DNA of 64,000 nucleotides, taken from contig NZ_BMII01000010.1 in the NCBI RefSeq assembly GCF_014641855.1, positions 1 through 64,000 on the forward strand, in the 5' to 3' direction. Positions 46,043 to 54,456 of the stretch are shown here, one piece after another. Each line of letters begins with the position of its first letter. Within the stretch, counting starts at the first letter, position 1. The DNA is from Shewanella inventionis (lineage in GTDB: Bacteria; Pseudomonadota; Gammaproteobacteria; Enterobacterales; Shewanellaceae). The position numbers and the translations under genes were made by a program. The notes beneath the pieces are model-generated. The model was not told the DNA's origin, searched no databases, and worked only from the letters and a program-made list of their open reading frames with translations.

Positions 46043-46086
46043 ACTTGTACATAAAAACAGCATGGTCTTTAGTGGTATATACAAGT
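46043..46086. promoter_or_regulatory. spaced inverted repeat between DJ-1-like and OhrR-type genes
   Basis: ACTTGTACATA (46043-46053) and TATATACAAGT (46076-46086) are inverted copies matching at 10 of 11 positions, with a 22-base spacer. It is in the 304-base divergent gap. MarR-type proteins bind such palindromes, but whether this is an operator is not shown. Confidence 0.4.
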
Positions 46087-46191
46087 ACACTACTCGAGTC
46101 CTTATTAATTCTTAAGCCGTGTTGTACGAAAATATGACTTAGGTTGATCAGATTACATTAATAACCATTTTGAATCGCTGAGCGTCAAATT

Positions 46192-46638
46192 ATGAATGAG
46201 CATCCACCTATTCGTCTTAATAATCAGTTTTGCTTTGCCGTTTACTCTACTTCGCTAGCAATTATTCAACTCTATAAGCCTTTGCTTGAATCTATTGGGT
46301 TAACCTACACCCAATACTTGGTCATGCTGATTTTGTGGGAGCAAGACGGCATAAGTTTAAAAAGTGTCGCCACACAACTTGGCCAAAAATCTGGGGCTCT
46401 CACGCCGGTAATTAAACGTTTAGAATCCGACGGCCTACTCAAGCGGATCCGAATGACTAATGACGAACGTAAACTGTGTTTACAATTGACTGATTTAGGT
46501 CGAGACAAACAGCCACAGGCGCAAGCGATTCATAACAATATTGTGGAACAATGCGGAGTGAGTGTAGAGGAAATGGATCAACTTAAGTTGTTGCTCGATA
46601 AATTTAAGGCAAAATTGGTTGATCACATTGATTTTTAA
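46192..46638 (+). CDS. MarR-family regulator, OhrR type
   Basis: The 148-residue regulator has the OhrR N-terminus LNNQFCFAVYSTSLAIIQLYKPLLESIGLTYTQYLVM, with Cys14 at the position of the peroxide-sensing Cys of OhrR. The winged HTH follows (VATQLGQKSGALTPVIKRLESDGLLKR, then MTNDERKLCLQLT). OhrR proteins repress genes against organic peroxides and release on oxidation of this Cys. The classic partner Ohr is absent; a DJ-1-like and a GST gene take its place on the opposite strand. Confidence 0.88.
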   Translation: MNEHPPIRLNNQFCFAVYSTSLAIIQLYKPLLESIGLTYTQYLVMLILWEQDGISLKSVATQLGQKSGALTPVIKRLESDGLLKRIRMTNDERKLCLQLTDLGRDKQPQAQAIHNNIVEQCGVSVEEMDQLKLLLDKFKAKLVDHIDF

Positions 46639-46747
46639 TCGTCAACGTTGGCAGCACAATTCTGACTCACATCATAACAACAATACATTGCACGCACGTT
46701 AAATTAGCAAATATTTAAGTCGGCATTTTGCTTTTTATGCTTTACGT

Positions 46748-47725
46748 CTAGGCAACATTAACGCTATTTCGGCCGACATGCTTGGACAAATAGAGCGCCT
46801 TGTCTGCACGAGCAAACATATCGTTAAAGGAGTTATCATTGTTCTGTAAAGATGAAACCCCAATACTAATAGTGATACTAGGCAAGTCATCATCTTCCGC
46901 TTTATGGGTTTGCTGAGCAACCCTAAGTCGCTCTGCAAGCTTAAATGCGGACTCGATATCGGTATCGGGTAATAAAATAGCAAATTCTTCACCGCCGATC
47001 CGCGCTAAGATGTCGGTTTCTCGGATATGTTTGTCACAAATCGAAGCGACTCGTTTTATCACTTCATCGCCCACCAAATGGCCAAAGGTATCGTTTACGT
47101 TTTTAAACAAGTCGATATCGATAATCATCATGGATAAAGGGCTAGAGATACGCTTTGCTTTAGTAAATTCATGTTCACTAAACACACTGTATGAGCGTCG
47201 GTTGTATAAATCAGTGAGTGGATCGCTATTCGCAAGCTGCTCAAGTTCAGAGCGTAAATTAAACTCATCGGTAATTTCTGTCGAAATACCAATTAATCCA
47301 ATCAACTTACCTTTCTCATCAAATAATGGCTGCTTTACCTCATGAAATACTTTATGTAGGCCATTATTATCAACAAAAATATCATCAGACATTTTTTGTT
47401 GCTGTGATAAGACTTTGCGATCATTGCGTTGCAAAATTTCAGCAACAACAGGAGAAAAATAATAATTATCTGTCGTCCCCTTTAACTGCTCTAGGGTTAC
47501 GCCAAAATAATCTAAAGTGAGTTGGTTACCATATACATAACGGCCTTTAACATCTTTTACATAGATGTATGCGCCAACTTGATCGAGGATTTTTTCGTAG
47601 GAATTTAATTGTTGCTTTTTTGCCCGATCTTTTCGATTTTCACTTAAATGAACGGCCAACAGCAAGGCAACTAAACCTAGCAACACCGCCAATAACAAAA
47701 CAATATTATCAATCGACATAAGCAT
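46748..47725 (-). CDS. PAS-GGDEF diguanylate cyclase, membrane-anchored
   Basis: The 325-residue protein has one membrane helix (VLLLAVLLGLVALLLAV, about 9-25), a PAS domain (QVGAYIYVKDVKGRYVYGNQLTLDYFG to GLIGISTEITD) and a GGDEF domain with active GGEEF at 244-248. RETD lies five residues before it, so the I-site is intact. It makes c-di-GMP under control of a cytosolic PAS ligand or redox signal. It converges with the OhrR-type gene. The start could be either of two close ATG codons at 47725 or 47719. Confidence 0.9.
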   Translation of the reverse strand: MLMSIDNIVLLLAVLLGLVALLLAVHLSENRKDRAKKQQLNSYEKILDQVGAYIYVKDVKGRYVYGNQLTLDYFGVTLEQLKGTTDNYYFSPVVAEILQRNDRKVLSQQQKMSDDIFVDNNGLHKVFHEVKQPLFDEKGKLIGLIGISTEITDEFNLRSELEQLANSDPLTDLYNRRSYSVFSEHEFTKAKRISSPLSMMIIDIDLFKNVNDTFGHLVGDEVIKRVASICDKHIRETDILARIGGEEFAILLPDTDIESAFKLAERLRVAQQTHKAEDDDLPSITISIGVSSLQNNDNSFNDMFARADKALYLSKHVGRNSVNVA

Positions 47726-47945
47726 TCCTTAGCAAAAATTCACATCCGTGTGTGCTCACTATTTTGCTACAACATAAAAAAGGCGTTGATTATGGCTTGA
47801 TAGTAAACAGTACTCTATACGCACAACGGCCAAGTATGTGAAAATTGCCATTAAAAATCAAACTAATAATCAACCAAATGCACAAAAATTGTGTGATTTA
47901 TATTAATCAGGCAGCAAGCTATTTTGCTGCCATCAAAAAATACCA

Positions 47946-49250
47946 TTAACCTTTATAGATAACTCCGGCTTTCATCACAAAAGGCACACTCAATAATGTG
48001 TCTATTTGCTCAAGAGGATTCGTTGTTAATCCTATAATATCGGCTTGTTTACCCACCTCTAATGACCCTAAAGAATCAGACATATCAATCAATTTTGCCG
48101 CGTTAATGGTGGCACTTTTCAAAATGTCGCTGTTGCTCATTCCAGCTTTGCTCATTAACACCGCTTCTTTGGCGTTATCACCATGATGCGATACCCCGCT
48201 GTCGGTACCATAAGCAATATTGACTCCTGCTTTATAGGCAGCGGTAAAGTTTTTCAGCATATCGCCGCCGACTCTTATGGCTTTGACTTTAATTGCTGGT
48301 GACATAAAATCAGCACCGGCGGCATTGGCCATCGCAACCACAGTGTCGCCTGCTAATAATGTTGGCACTAAATACGCGCCACTTTGCTTCATTAACTTAA
48401 TGCTTTCTTTGTCGGCATAACTGCCATGTTCAATACTGTCGACTCCAGCACGCAACGCGGCATTAATTCCTTGCGCTGCATGAGCATGGCTTGCCACCTT
48501 ACGACCTAGCGCATGGGCGGTTTGAATCACCTCACGCAGTTCATCGTCATCCATTTGCTGACCAGTCCCCGTATTAGTGTCAGATAATACTCCACCAGTA
48601 GAGGTGATTTTTATCACGTCAGCGCCAAATTTAATTGCCCTGCGAGTCGCTCGGCGGCAATCATAAGGCCCATCACAAATGGTTTTAGAGGTGTATTTAT
48701 CCAGTAAATCAGGGCTCATGCCATCAACATCACCATGTCCCCCGGTTACCGACACACCGCCTGATGCAATAATACGCGGTCCATCTATCCAGCCTTTATT
48801 GATACCGTCACGTAAAGCATAAATTTGCTCAGGTTTGGCGCCTAAATCCCGTACCGTGGTAAAGCCTGCAAGCAAGGTTTTTTTAGCAAAATAAACACTT
48901 TGCATAGCGACATCCGCATCTGACATCCGTAATGCCTGGCTGTCATTTTTAGGCCCAAGTTCGCCTTGTAAATGCACATGCATATCCATAAGACCTGCCA
49001 TCACAAAACGATTTTTTAAATCGACAATTTCAACGGTGTCTTGCGAGGTAGATATCGGCCCTGCGGTATAACCGCTCTGAATTGCACTAATGACGCCATC
49101 GGTTATCACTAGAGTTTGCTCTACTAACGGGGCTTTTCCTGCAACGGTTAATAAGGTACCCGCATGGATAACTTTAATGTCTGCAGCATTAGCGGATACA
49201 GACAGTGCGATACAACTCAAGGCGAGCGCAGTAATGTAATGATTTTTCAT
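47946..49250 (-). CDS. exported amidohydrolase, imidazolonepropionase/prolidase-like
   Basis: The 434-residue metal-dependent hydrolase has a signal peptide (LALSCIALSVSANA), so it is periplasmic. Metal ligands are visible as DMHVHLQG, the Lys in DVIKITSTGG, His in ASHAHAAQGI and IEHGSYADKE, and Asp in AYGTDSGVSHHG. These are the marks of the subfamily that includes Xaa-Pro and Xaa-Arg dipeptidases. The substrate is probably a peptide or N-acyl amino acid. It stands alone. Confidence 0.9.
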   Translation of the reverse strand: MKNHYITALALSCIALSVSANAADIKVIHAGTLLTVAGKAPLVEQTLVITDGVISAIQSGYTAGPISTSQDTVEIVDLKNRFVMAGLMDMHVHLQGELGPKNDSQALRMSDADVAMQSVYFAKKTLLAGFTTVRDLGAKPEQIYALRDGINKGWIDGPRIIASGGVSVTGGHGDVDGMSPDLLDKYTSKTICDGPYDCRRATRRAIKFGADVIKITSTGGVLSDTNTGTGQQMDDDELREVIQTAHALGRKVASHAHAAQGINAALRAGVDSIEHGSYADKESIKLMKQSGAYLVPTLLAGDTVVAMANAAGADFMSPAIKVKAIRVGGDMLKNFTAAYKAGVNIAYGTDSGVSHHGDNAKEAVLMSKAGMSNSDILKSATINAAKLIDMSDSLGSLEVGKQADIIGLTTNPLEQIDTLLSVPFVMKAGVIYKG

Positions 49251-49392
49251 TTTTATAATTATCCGAATGTTAAAGTTCTACACTGGCAAAAAGGCTGATA
49301 TGTTACAAGTATTGATATGTTACAACTAATAACAAACTCCCCTTAAATGGCACAAATTGATCGCGGAGTTGATAATAAAGAGAAACGACATA

Positions 49393-50358
49393 ATGAAAAT
49401 TGCCATCTTTGGTGCGGGGTCGACAGGCTGTTATTTAGCAGGACAACTTTGTTTATCTGGTTTTGATGTCAGCCTCATTTGTAGACCAGCGATGAAGCAA
49501 ACCATCCTCGCAAATAATGGTATTACCATAAGCGACTATCAAGGTTTATTAAAAACCGTTATGCCTCAGGCCATGATCACAGATATAGAGCAAGCGCCAA
49601 CAGCATATGCTGCGTTTGATGTCATTTTTGTTACCTTAAAATGCCATCAAATCAGCAGTATCGCCAACACCTTAATTGCCATCACCCACAGCAACAGCAG
49701 CATTATTTTTATGCAAAATGGTCTAGGCAGTTTCGAAACCATCAAAGATGCTCTGAGCCATTGCCATTTACTGCAAGGCATTACGCCCTTTAACGTTTTA
49801 CAACAAGCAAGCGGCCGATTTCATAAAGGCACTGAAGGCGTGTTCACCTTTCAACAAAATAACCACACTCAAACGATACAAGCAGCTATGCAAGCACAAG
49901 GGTTTGGTTGCGATTTTTACCAAGACATAACACCTGTAATTTACGGTAAACTCTTGTTAAATCTCAATAACGCATTAAATGCGATTGCCGATCTCCCCAT
50001 TAAACAACAACTCAGTCAGCGAGCGTGTCGCTGTCAACTTGCTGGAGCAATGAAAGAATGGTTAGCCGTGTGCAAAGCCGCTGATATAAAGTTACACCAA
50101 TTCACCAAAGTAAAACCCCAATGGCTGCCAGTGATTTTATCCTTACCCGATATGCTATTTAACTTGCTAGCCAAACAGATGCTCGATATTGACCCGCAAG
50201 CACGCTCATCAATGTGGGAAGACATTCAAGCTAAACGTAAAACAGAAATTGAATATATTAATGGGGCAGTCGTTCGATTAGGTGAGCAATACGGTATTAA
50301 AACCCCAGTGAATAGCGCTATCGTGACGAGCATCCATCAGCTAGAACAATCAATTTGA
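49393..50358 (+). CDS. 2-dehydropantoate 2-reductase family protein (PanE-like)
   Basis: The 321-residue protein opens with the NADP-binding loop KIAIFGAGSTGCYLAGQL and has FVTLKCHQI and the C-terminal substrate domain (GKLLLNLNNALNAIADL, then RSSMWEDIQAKRKTEIEYINGAVV) of ketopantoate reductases, including the Lys and Glu of the active site. True PanE is about 300 residues, so it may be PanE or one of the related 2-keto-acid reductases. No other pantothenate gene is nearby. ATG 49393 begins the NADP loop and is preferred over 49357. Confidence 0.82.
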   Translation: MKIAIFGAGSTGCYLAGQLCLSGFDVSLICRPAMKQTILANNGITISDYQGLLKTVMPQAMITDIEQAPTAYAAFDVIFVTLKCHQISSIANTLIAITHSNSSIIFMQNGLGSFETIKDALSHCHLLQGITPFNVLQQASGRFHKGTEGVFTFQQNNHTQTIQAAMQAQGFGCDFYQDITPVIYGKLLLNLNNALNAIADLPIKQQLSQRACRCQLAGAMKEWLAVCKAADIKLHQFTKVKPQWLPVILSLPDMLFNLLAKQMLDIDPQARSSMWEDIQAKRKTEIEYINGAVVRLGEQYGIKTPVNSAIVTSIHQLEQSI

Positions 50359-50450
50359 CCCTAGTTTTACATGTGAACATGGTGACCAATATCGCATGTA
50401 ACAACGTTTGAGGTTTGCATCGACACCTAAAATTAATGTTCATTGATGCA

Positions 50451-51341
50451 CTACATTGATGCGCTATTGTGATGAGTAAGCTGTTGTTTTTGCATATAAC
50501 CGGCATACGCAATAAGCAGCCCTGCCCCAAAGTACATGGTTAAACTGTACACGCCAGCAACCACAGCATAGCTAGGCATTTGCAATAAGCTGATGCAAAT
50601 GAGCATCGCCATAGTCGAGTTTTGCAAACCAATCTCAATAGCTAGGGTTAAACCATCTTTATGGCTCAGCGACAACCATTTAGCACTCAACACACCAATT
50701 AACATGGCGCCAAAGTTTAGCAATAAGCAGGCAATAAACACTTCGTTAAAGGCTTCAACAATAATGGCATGTTCCTGGATCACCACCCCGGCGATCATCA
50801 AAAGCAAAAACACTAATGCAAAACGCCTAAAGTACACTTCAACCTTAATGGCCCACTCTCGGTAATAACTGCGCACAAGCATACCAAACAGAATGGGCAG
50901 TAACGTTATCACTAACAAGCCCAAAGAAATGCTGGTTAACGACACATCAATGGGAGCGCCATTGGCAAAGTAGCCAACAGCAAATTGAATCACAAAAGGG
51001 GCGGTAAACACACAAACGATACTGCTGATGGCGGTCAGACTCACCGACAAGGCTAAATTGGCTTTGGCTAAATGGCTCACCACATTAGAGGTAGTGCCTC
51101 CCGGGCATGCGGCTAAAATCATCAAACCTATCGCCATCGGTGTCGAGAGCTCCATAGCTAAACAAATCCCCAGCGCGAGTAAAGGCAGTGCAATAATTTG
51201 CCCCACAAACCCAGTAACAATTGGTGCAGGTGTCTGCCAAAGGCGTAAAAAATCAAATCGAGTTAAACTCAAGCCCATACCAAACATGATAAAGGCGAGC
51301 GCAAGTGGCAGCAAAATTTCGGTAATTATAGAGCCTGTCAT
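50451..51341 (-). CDS. bile acid:sodium symporter (BASS) family transporter
   Basis: The 296-residue inner-membrane protein has about nine or ten helices and the BASS hallmark AACPGGTTSNVVSHLAKANLALSVSLTA, plus EIGLQNSTMAMLI in the second half. It should import an organic anion with sodium; the name bile acid is only the family label. AAGGA seven bases before ATG 51341 sets the start. It lies 65 bases after the class II aldolase on the same strand and is probably cotranscribed. Confidence 0.88.
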   Translation of the reverse strand: MTGSIITEILLPLALAFIMFGMGLSLTRFDFLRLWQTPAPIVTGFVGQIIALPLLALGICLAMELSTPMAIGLMILAACPGGTTSNVVSHLAKANLALSVSLTAISSIVCVFTAPFVIQFAVGYFANGAPIDVSLTSISLGLLVITLLPILFGMLVRSYYREWAIKVEVYFRRFALVFLLLMIAGVVIQEHAIIVEAFNEVFIACLLLNFGAMLIGVLSAKWLSLSHKDGLTLAIEIGLQNSTMAMLICISLLQMPSYAVVAGVYSLTMYFGAGLLIAYAGYMQKQQLTHHNSASM

Positions 51342-51406
51342 AGATGCATCCTTGCTCGCCAAGCCAAACGGCTTAGCGAGTGTGGTTAAGCTATCAGCTA
51401 TAGAGA

Positions 51407-52216
51407 CTAATCTAAAAAGCTGTTGTCTTGTGCCAGTACCACTTGATACATAGGTTGGAAATTGCCCCAGGTCACGAGATCAGATCCATTCATTTGGCGG
51501 GTTTTGGTGGCAATATCATGGCCAATAAGTTTAAGTTCTCCAGCCGCTTGTGCCAGTAACTGACTGTGACAGCAACTGTCTAGCATGACAAAATTTGCCG
51601 TCGCGGCATCAACAGACTTACCGACAGTTAATAAACCATGATTTTGTAAAATAACCGCAGCATGGCCTTGTAGTGCCTCGGCAATCATATCGCCTTCAGA
51701 CAAGTCAGCCACCACACCGGTAAAGGTGTCAAATACGCTGTGGTTTTCATAAAACATACAGGCATCTTGCGAAATCGGCTTAAGCAGCTCGCCTAATGCT
51801 GAAAATGCACGGCCATAAGTGGTATGGGCATGAGCCACAGCATTCACATCAGGTCGAGCATGGTGAATACGAGAATGAATCGCAAATGCGGCATTATTAA
51901 TCGGGTGCTTGCCCTCCATAATGTTGCCTTTATGGTCAACGCGCACTAAATCAGATGCTTTAATTTTAGAAAAATGCACTGCTAATGGGTTAACCCAAAA
52001 GGTGTCTGGGTCAATACAATCTCGTAGGGTAATGTGGCCTGCTAAGCCTTCGTCAAACCGGTAATGGGCAAATACCCTAAAGGCTGCGGCTAAACGCTGC
52101 TTTTCGTATTGCTGTTGCTGTTGAGGAGTATCGAATTTAGGCGGTAATGGCATAGGGTATTTGTCGGTACCAATAGTCATTTTTTTAATTTGTAATGCTT
52201 CTTGTGATGTAGTCAT
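51407..52216 (-). CDS. class II aldolase/adducin family protein
   Basis: The 269-residue protein has the class II aldolase fold. Zinc ligands are HAHTTYG and NHGLLTVG; the catalytic Glu is probably in the VRVDHKGNIMEGKHPIN region. EGLAGHITLRD near the start is also typical. The family includes fuculose- and rhamnulose-phosphate aldolases, but this sequence is closer to the general adducin-like branch, so the sugar is unknown. It is divergent from a LysR gene (91-base gap) and precedes a BASS transporter. Confidence 0.88.
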   Translation of the reverse strand: MTTSQEALQIKKMTIGTDKYPMPLPPKFDTPQQQQQYEKQRLAAAFRVFAHYRFDEGLAGHITLRDCIDPDTFWVNPLAVHFSKIKASDLVRVDHKGNIMEGKHPINNAAFAIHSRIHHARPDVNAVAHAHTTYGRAFSALGELLKPISQDACMFYENHSVFDTFTGVVADLSEGDMIAEALQGHAAVILQNHGLLTVGKSVDAATANFVMLDSCCHSQLLAQAAGELKLIGHDIATKTRQMNGSDLVTWGNFQPMYQVVLAQDNSFLD

Positions 52217-52307
52217 GTTGAGTCTGCTTTTATTAGTTTAGTTTGACTTTAATTTAACCAAGCCTAAAATTAATTCAAATGATACTAAATCATAGATAAC
52301 TATAAAT

Positions 52308-53216
52308 ATGCTGCATAGTACAATTGATCTAAACTTATTTCTCATCATGACTACTGTTTACCAACAAGGCAGTATCACCAGCGCTGCTAGCAAGCTGCAT
52401 CTAACACAACCCGCAGTAAGTCATGCCATCGCTAGGTTGCGTGCCAAGTTTAACGACCCACTGTTTGTGCGTCATGGGCGTAAAATGATACCCACGCCCC
52501 TATGCCAAAAAATCATTCCCGATGTGCTACAAGCCATGGATTTACTCAATCACACCCTATCAACCCCAGCCAATTTCGATATCCAGCAGCACAAACGTGA
52601 AATTAAATTGGGGTTAAGAGACATATTAGAGTCGATGTTTTTTCCGGTTTTGGTGCCCGATTTACTCAACAACACACCAAACCTCACCTTAAACAGCCGC
52701 CAAATAAAACGCACTGAGCTTGAACCGTCATTGGCCCAACAAAGCTTAGACATAGTGATTGATGTGCTTATGCCCACTCATAAAGACATCAGGAGTAGCT
52801 TGATTTGCCACGAATCATTCTCGCTAGTTTGCCGTAAAAACCACCCAATATTGCAGCAACTTACCCTAGATAATTACGCCACAGCATCACATGCGTTAGT
52901 CAGCTTAAAAGACTTTACCATCGACACCGTCGACATGGCGCTCGCCACTCAGGGCATTACCCGCAACATTGCCTTGCGCTGCGAACACTACTTTGCCGCC
53001 ATTAATGTGGTGAGCCAGTCAGACATGATCATGACCATGCCAAATAGTTACGCCATGTTGTTGCAACAATCTATGCCTATTGTGGTATCACCCTTACCCT
53101 TTGAGGTACCCGATTTGGCGGTGCACATGTACTGGCACAAACAAGCCGATGACGACCCGGTGAATCAATGGATAAGACAAAAGCTCTTAACGATTTCAGC
53201 GCAATTGTTTGACTAA
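52308..53216 (+). CDS. LysR-family transcriptional regulator
   Basis: The 302-residue protein has a standard LysR HTH (LNLFLIMTTVYQQGSITSAASKLHLTQPAVSHAIARLRAKFND, residues 7-49) in the NodD/LeuO-like style, with the conserved LFVRHGRKMIPT. The effector domain is diverged. It lies divergent from the aldolase-BASS pair, 91 bases away, so it probably regulates that pair in response to the substrate. Confidence 0.88.
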   Translation: MLHSTIDLNLFLIMTTVYQQGSITSAASKLHLTQPAVSHAIARLRAKFNDPLFVRHGRKMIPTPLCQKIIPDVLQAMDLLNHTLSTPANFDIQQHKREIKLGLRDILESMFFPVLVPDLLNNTPNLTLNSRQIKRTELEPSLAQQSLDIVIDVLMPTHKDIRSSLICHESFSLVCRKNHPILQQLTLDNYATASHALVSLKDFTIDTVDMALATQGITRNIALRCEHYFAAINVVSQSDMIMTMPNSYAMLLQQSMPIVVSPLPFEVPDLAVHMYWHKQADDDPVNQWIRQKLLTISAQLFD

Positions 53217-53327
53217 AAAAATAAAACCCTTTTTAGGTTTTGCCACGTTTACACAGATTAACAACACGCTTTTAATCAACATAAGCGTACACACCTGAGC
53301 TAGTAATAAGAAACCGCGGAGTTATTA

Positions 53328-54044
53328 ATGAATAAACTATTACTCACCAGCCTCATTTCAAGCACATTTTTTGCCTTAACCGCCACCAGCAGTGTAGCGA
53401 CAATACAAGCAGCTGAGCTTAATTTTGCCCACATTGAAACGGTAGGCACCAGTACCATTGAAGCCGCAGCAGATATGGCGATTATTAATGTTCAAGTATC
53501 TATAGAGGCAGCCAGCGCTAAAAAAGCCAAACAAAAAGCCGACGAGGCCGTCAGCCAATTTATGCAGCGTTTGCTTGACGCCGGTGTCGACAAAAAACAC
53601 ATCCAAAGCGCTAATTTACAACTTAACCCTCAGTATGAATATGTACAAAATAAACCGCGAAAATTGACTGGCTATAGCGCAAATCGTCAAATCACTGTGA
53701 CGATCATTGAGCTCAGTAACTTAAATGAATTACTGGACAGCGCGCTAGTTGAAGGCATTAATCAAGTCAATAATATTGAGCTTAAATCAAGCAAAGAAGC
53801 CGAGATGATGGCCCAGGCTCGCCAGGCTGCCATTAAAGACGCTAAGCAAAAAGCAGAGTCATTAGCCAAGGGATTTGGTGAGCAAGTGGCCGGGGTATGG
53901 CAAGTAAGGTATTTTCCAAGTCAATCTCATCAACCAGAAATGTACCGCGCTAGCATGAAAATGAATGCCGATGTTGCGCAAACTTATCAACAAGGTCAAG
54001 TGAGTGTTAGTGACAGTGTCGAAGCGATATTTAGGCTTAAGTAA
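53328..54044 (+). CDS. SIMPL-domain (DUF541, YggE-like) periplasmic protein
   Basis: The 238-residue protein has a signal peptide (LLTSLISSTFFALTATSSVA) and the SIMPL domain (ETVGTSTIEAAADMAIINVQVS, then DAGVDKKHIQSANLQLNPQYEY and GYSANRQITVTI). E. coli YggE of this family helps against oxidative stress, but the mechanism is not known. CGGAG about seven bases before the ATG sets the start. It stands alone. Confidence 0.88.
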   Translation: MNKLLLTSLISSTFFALTATSSVATIQAAELNFAHIETVGTSTIEAAADMAIINVQVSIEAASAKKAKQKADEAVSQFMQRLLDAGVDKKHIQSANLQLNPQYEYVQNKPRKLTGYSANRQITVTIIELSNLNELLDSALVEGINQVNNIELKSSKEAEMMAQARQAAIKDAKQKAESLAKGFGEQVAGVWQVRYFPSQSHQPEMYRASMKMNADVAQTYQQGQVSVSDSVEAIFRLK

Positions 54045-54258
54045 CACAGTAATACACACAGACAGGGCCTAGCTGGGCGAGCCAGTCAGTTCTGTCTGTG
54101 AGAGTTTAAACAACATAAACCCGCCATTTTACTGTCCATAATCATAAACAATGGTGAAAAATTGTGACTTAGCAGGTCTTACCATCGCTATTTTCATATT
54201 CATAACGCAATGTTAAATATGAAATAAATTCAAACATGCTTTTTAATTACTACAAAAA

Positions 54259-54270
54259 TGATCTAAATCA
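54259..54270 (+). promoter_or_regulatory. candidate Crp/Fnr-type site upstream of fdh gene
   Basis: TGATctaaATCA is symmetric and fits the core of an FNR site (TTGAT-N4-ATCAA) or of a CRP site (TGTGA-N6-TCACA). It is about 190 bases before the formate dehydrogenase ATG, in a 412-base gap that also holds a hairpin at 54057-54100. This would match anaerobic control in Shewanella. Confidence 0.45.
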
Positions 54271-54456
54271 CGTCTGAACAACCCCTAGCCAATTAAACTG
54301 AATTTATCAACAGTGGGTGCAGAAGCAACACCAAGGTTATCAAACGCAACCTGCAGAGCAGCATATCCACGCTAAAAATCTCCGCTTTTTGCAGCTATAA
54401 CTGAGTATCGTCCAGCTTGTACGCCCCATTTAATGCAGACTTAAAAAGGCTTTGTA

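Noticed and set aside
54057-54100. CACAGACAG/CTGTCTGTG hairpin after the SIMPL gene as a terminator
   Set aside because: A perfect 9-bp stem with a long loop, but no T-run follows.
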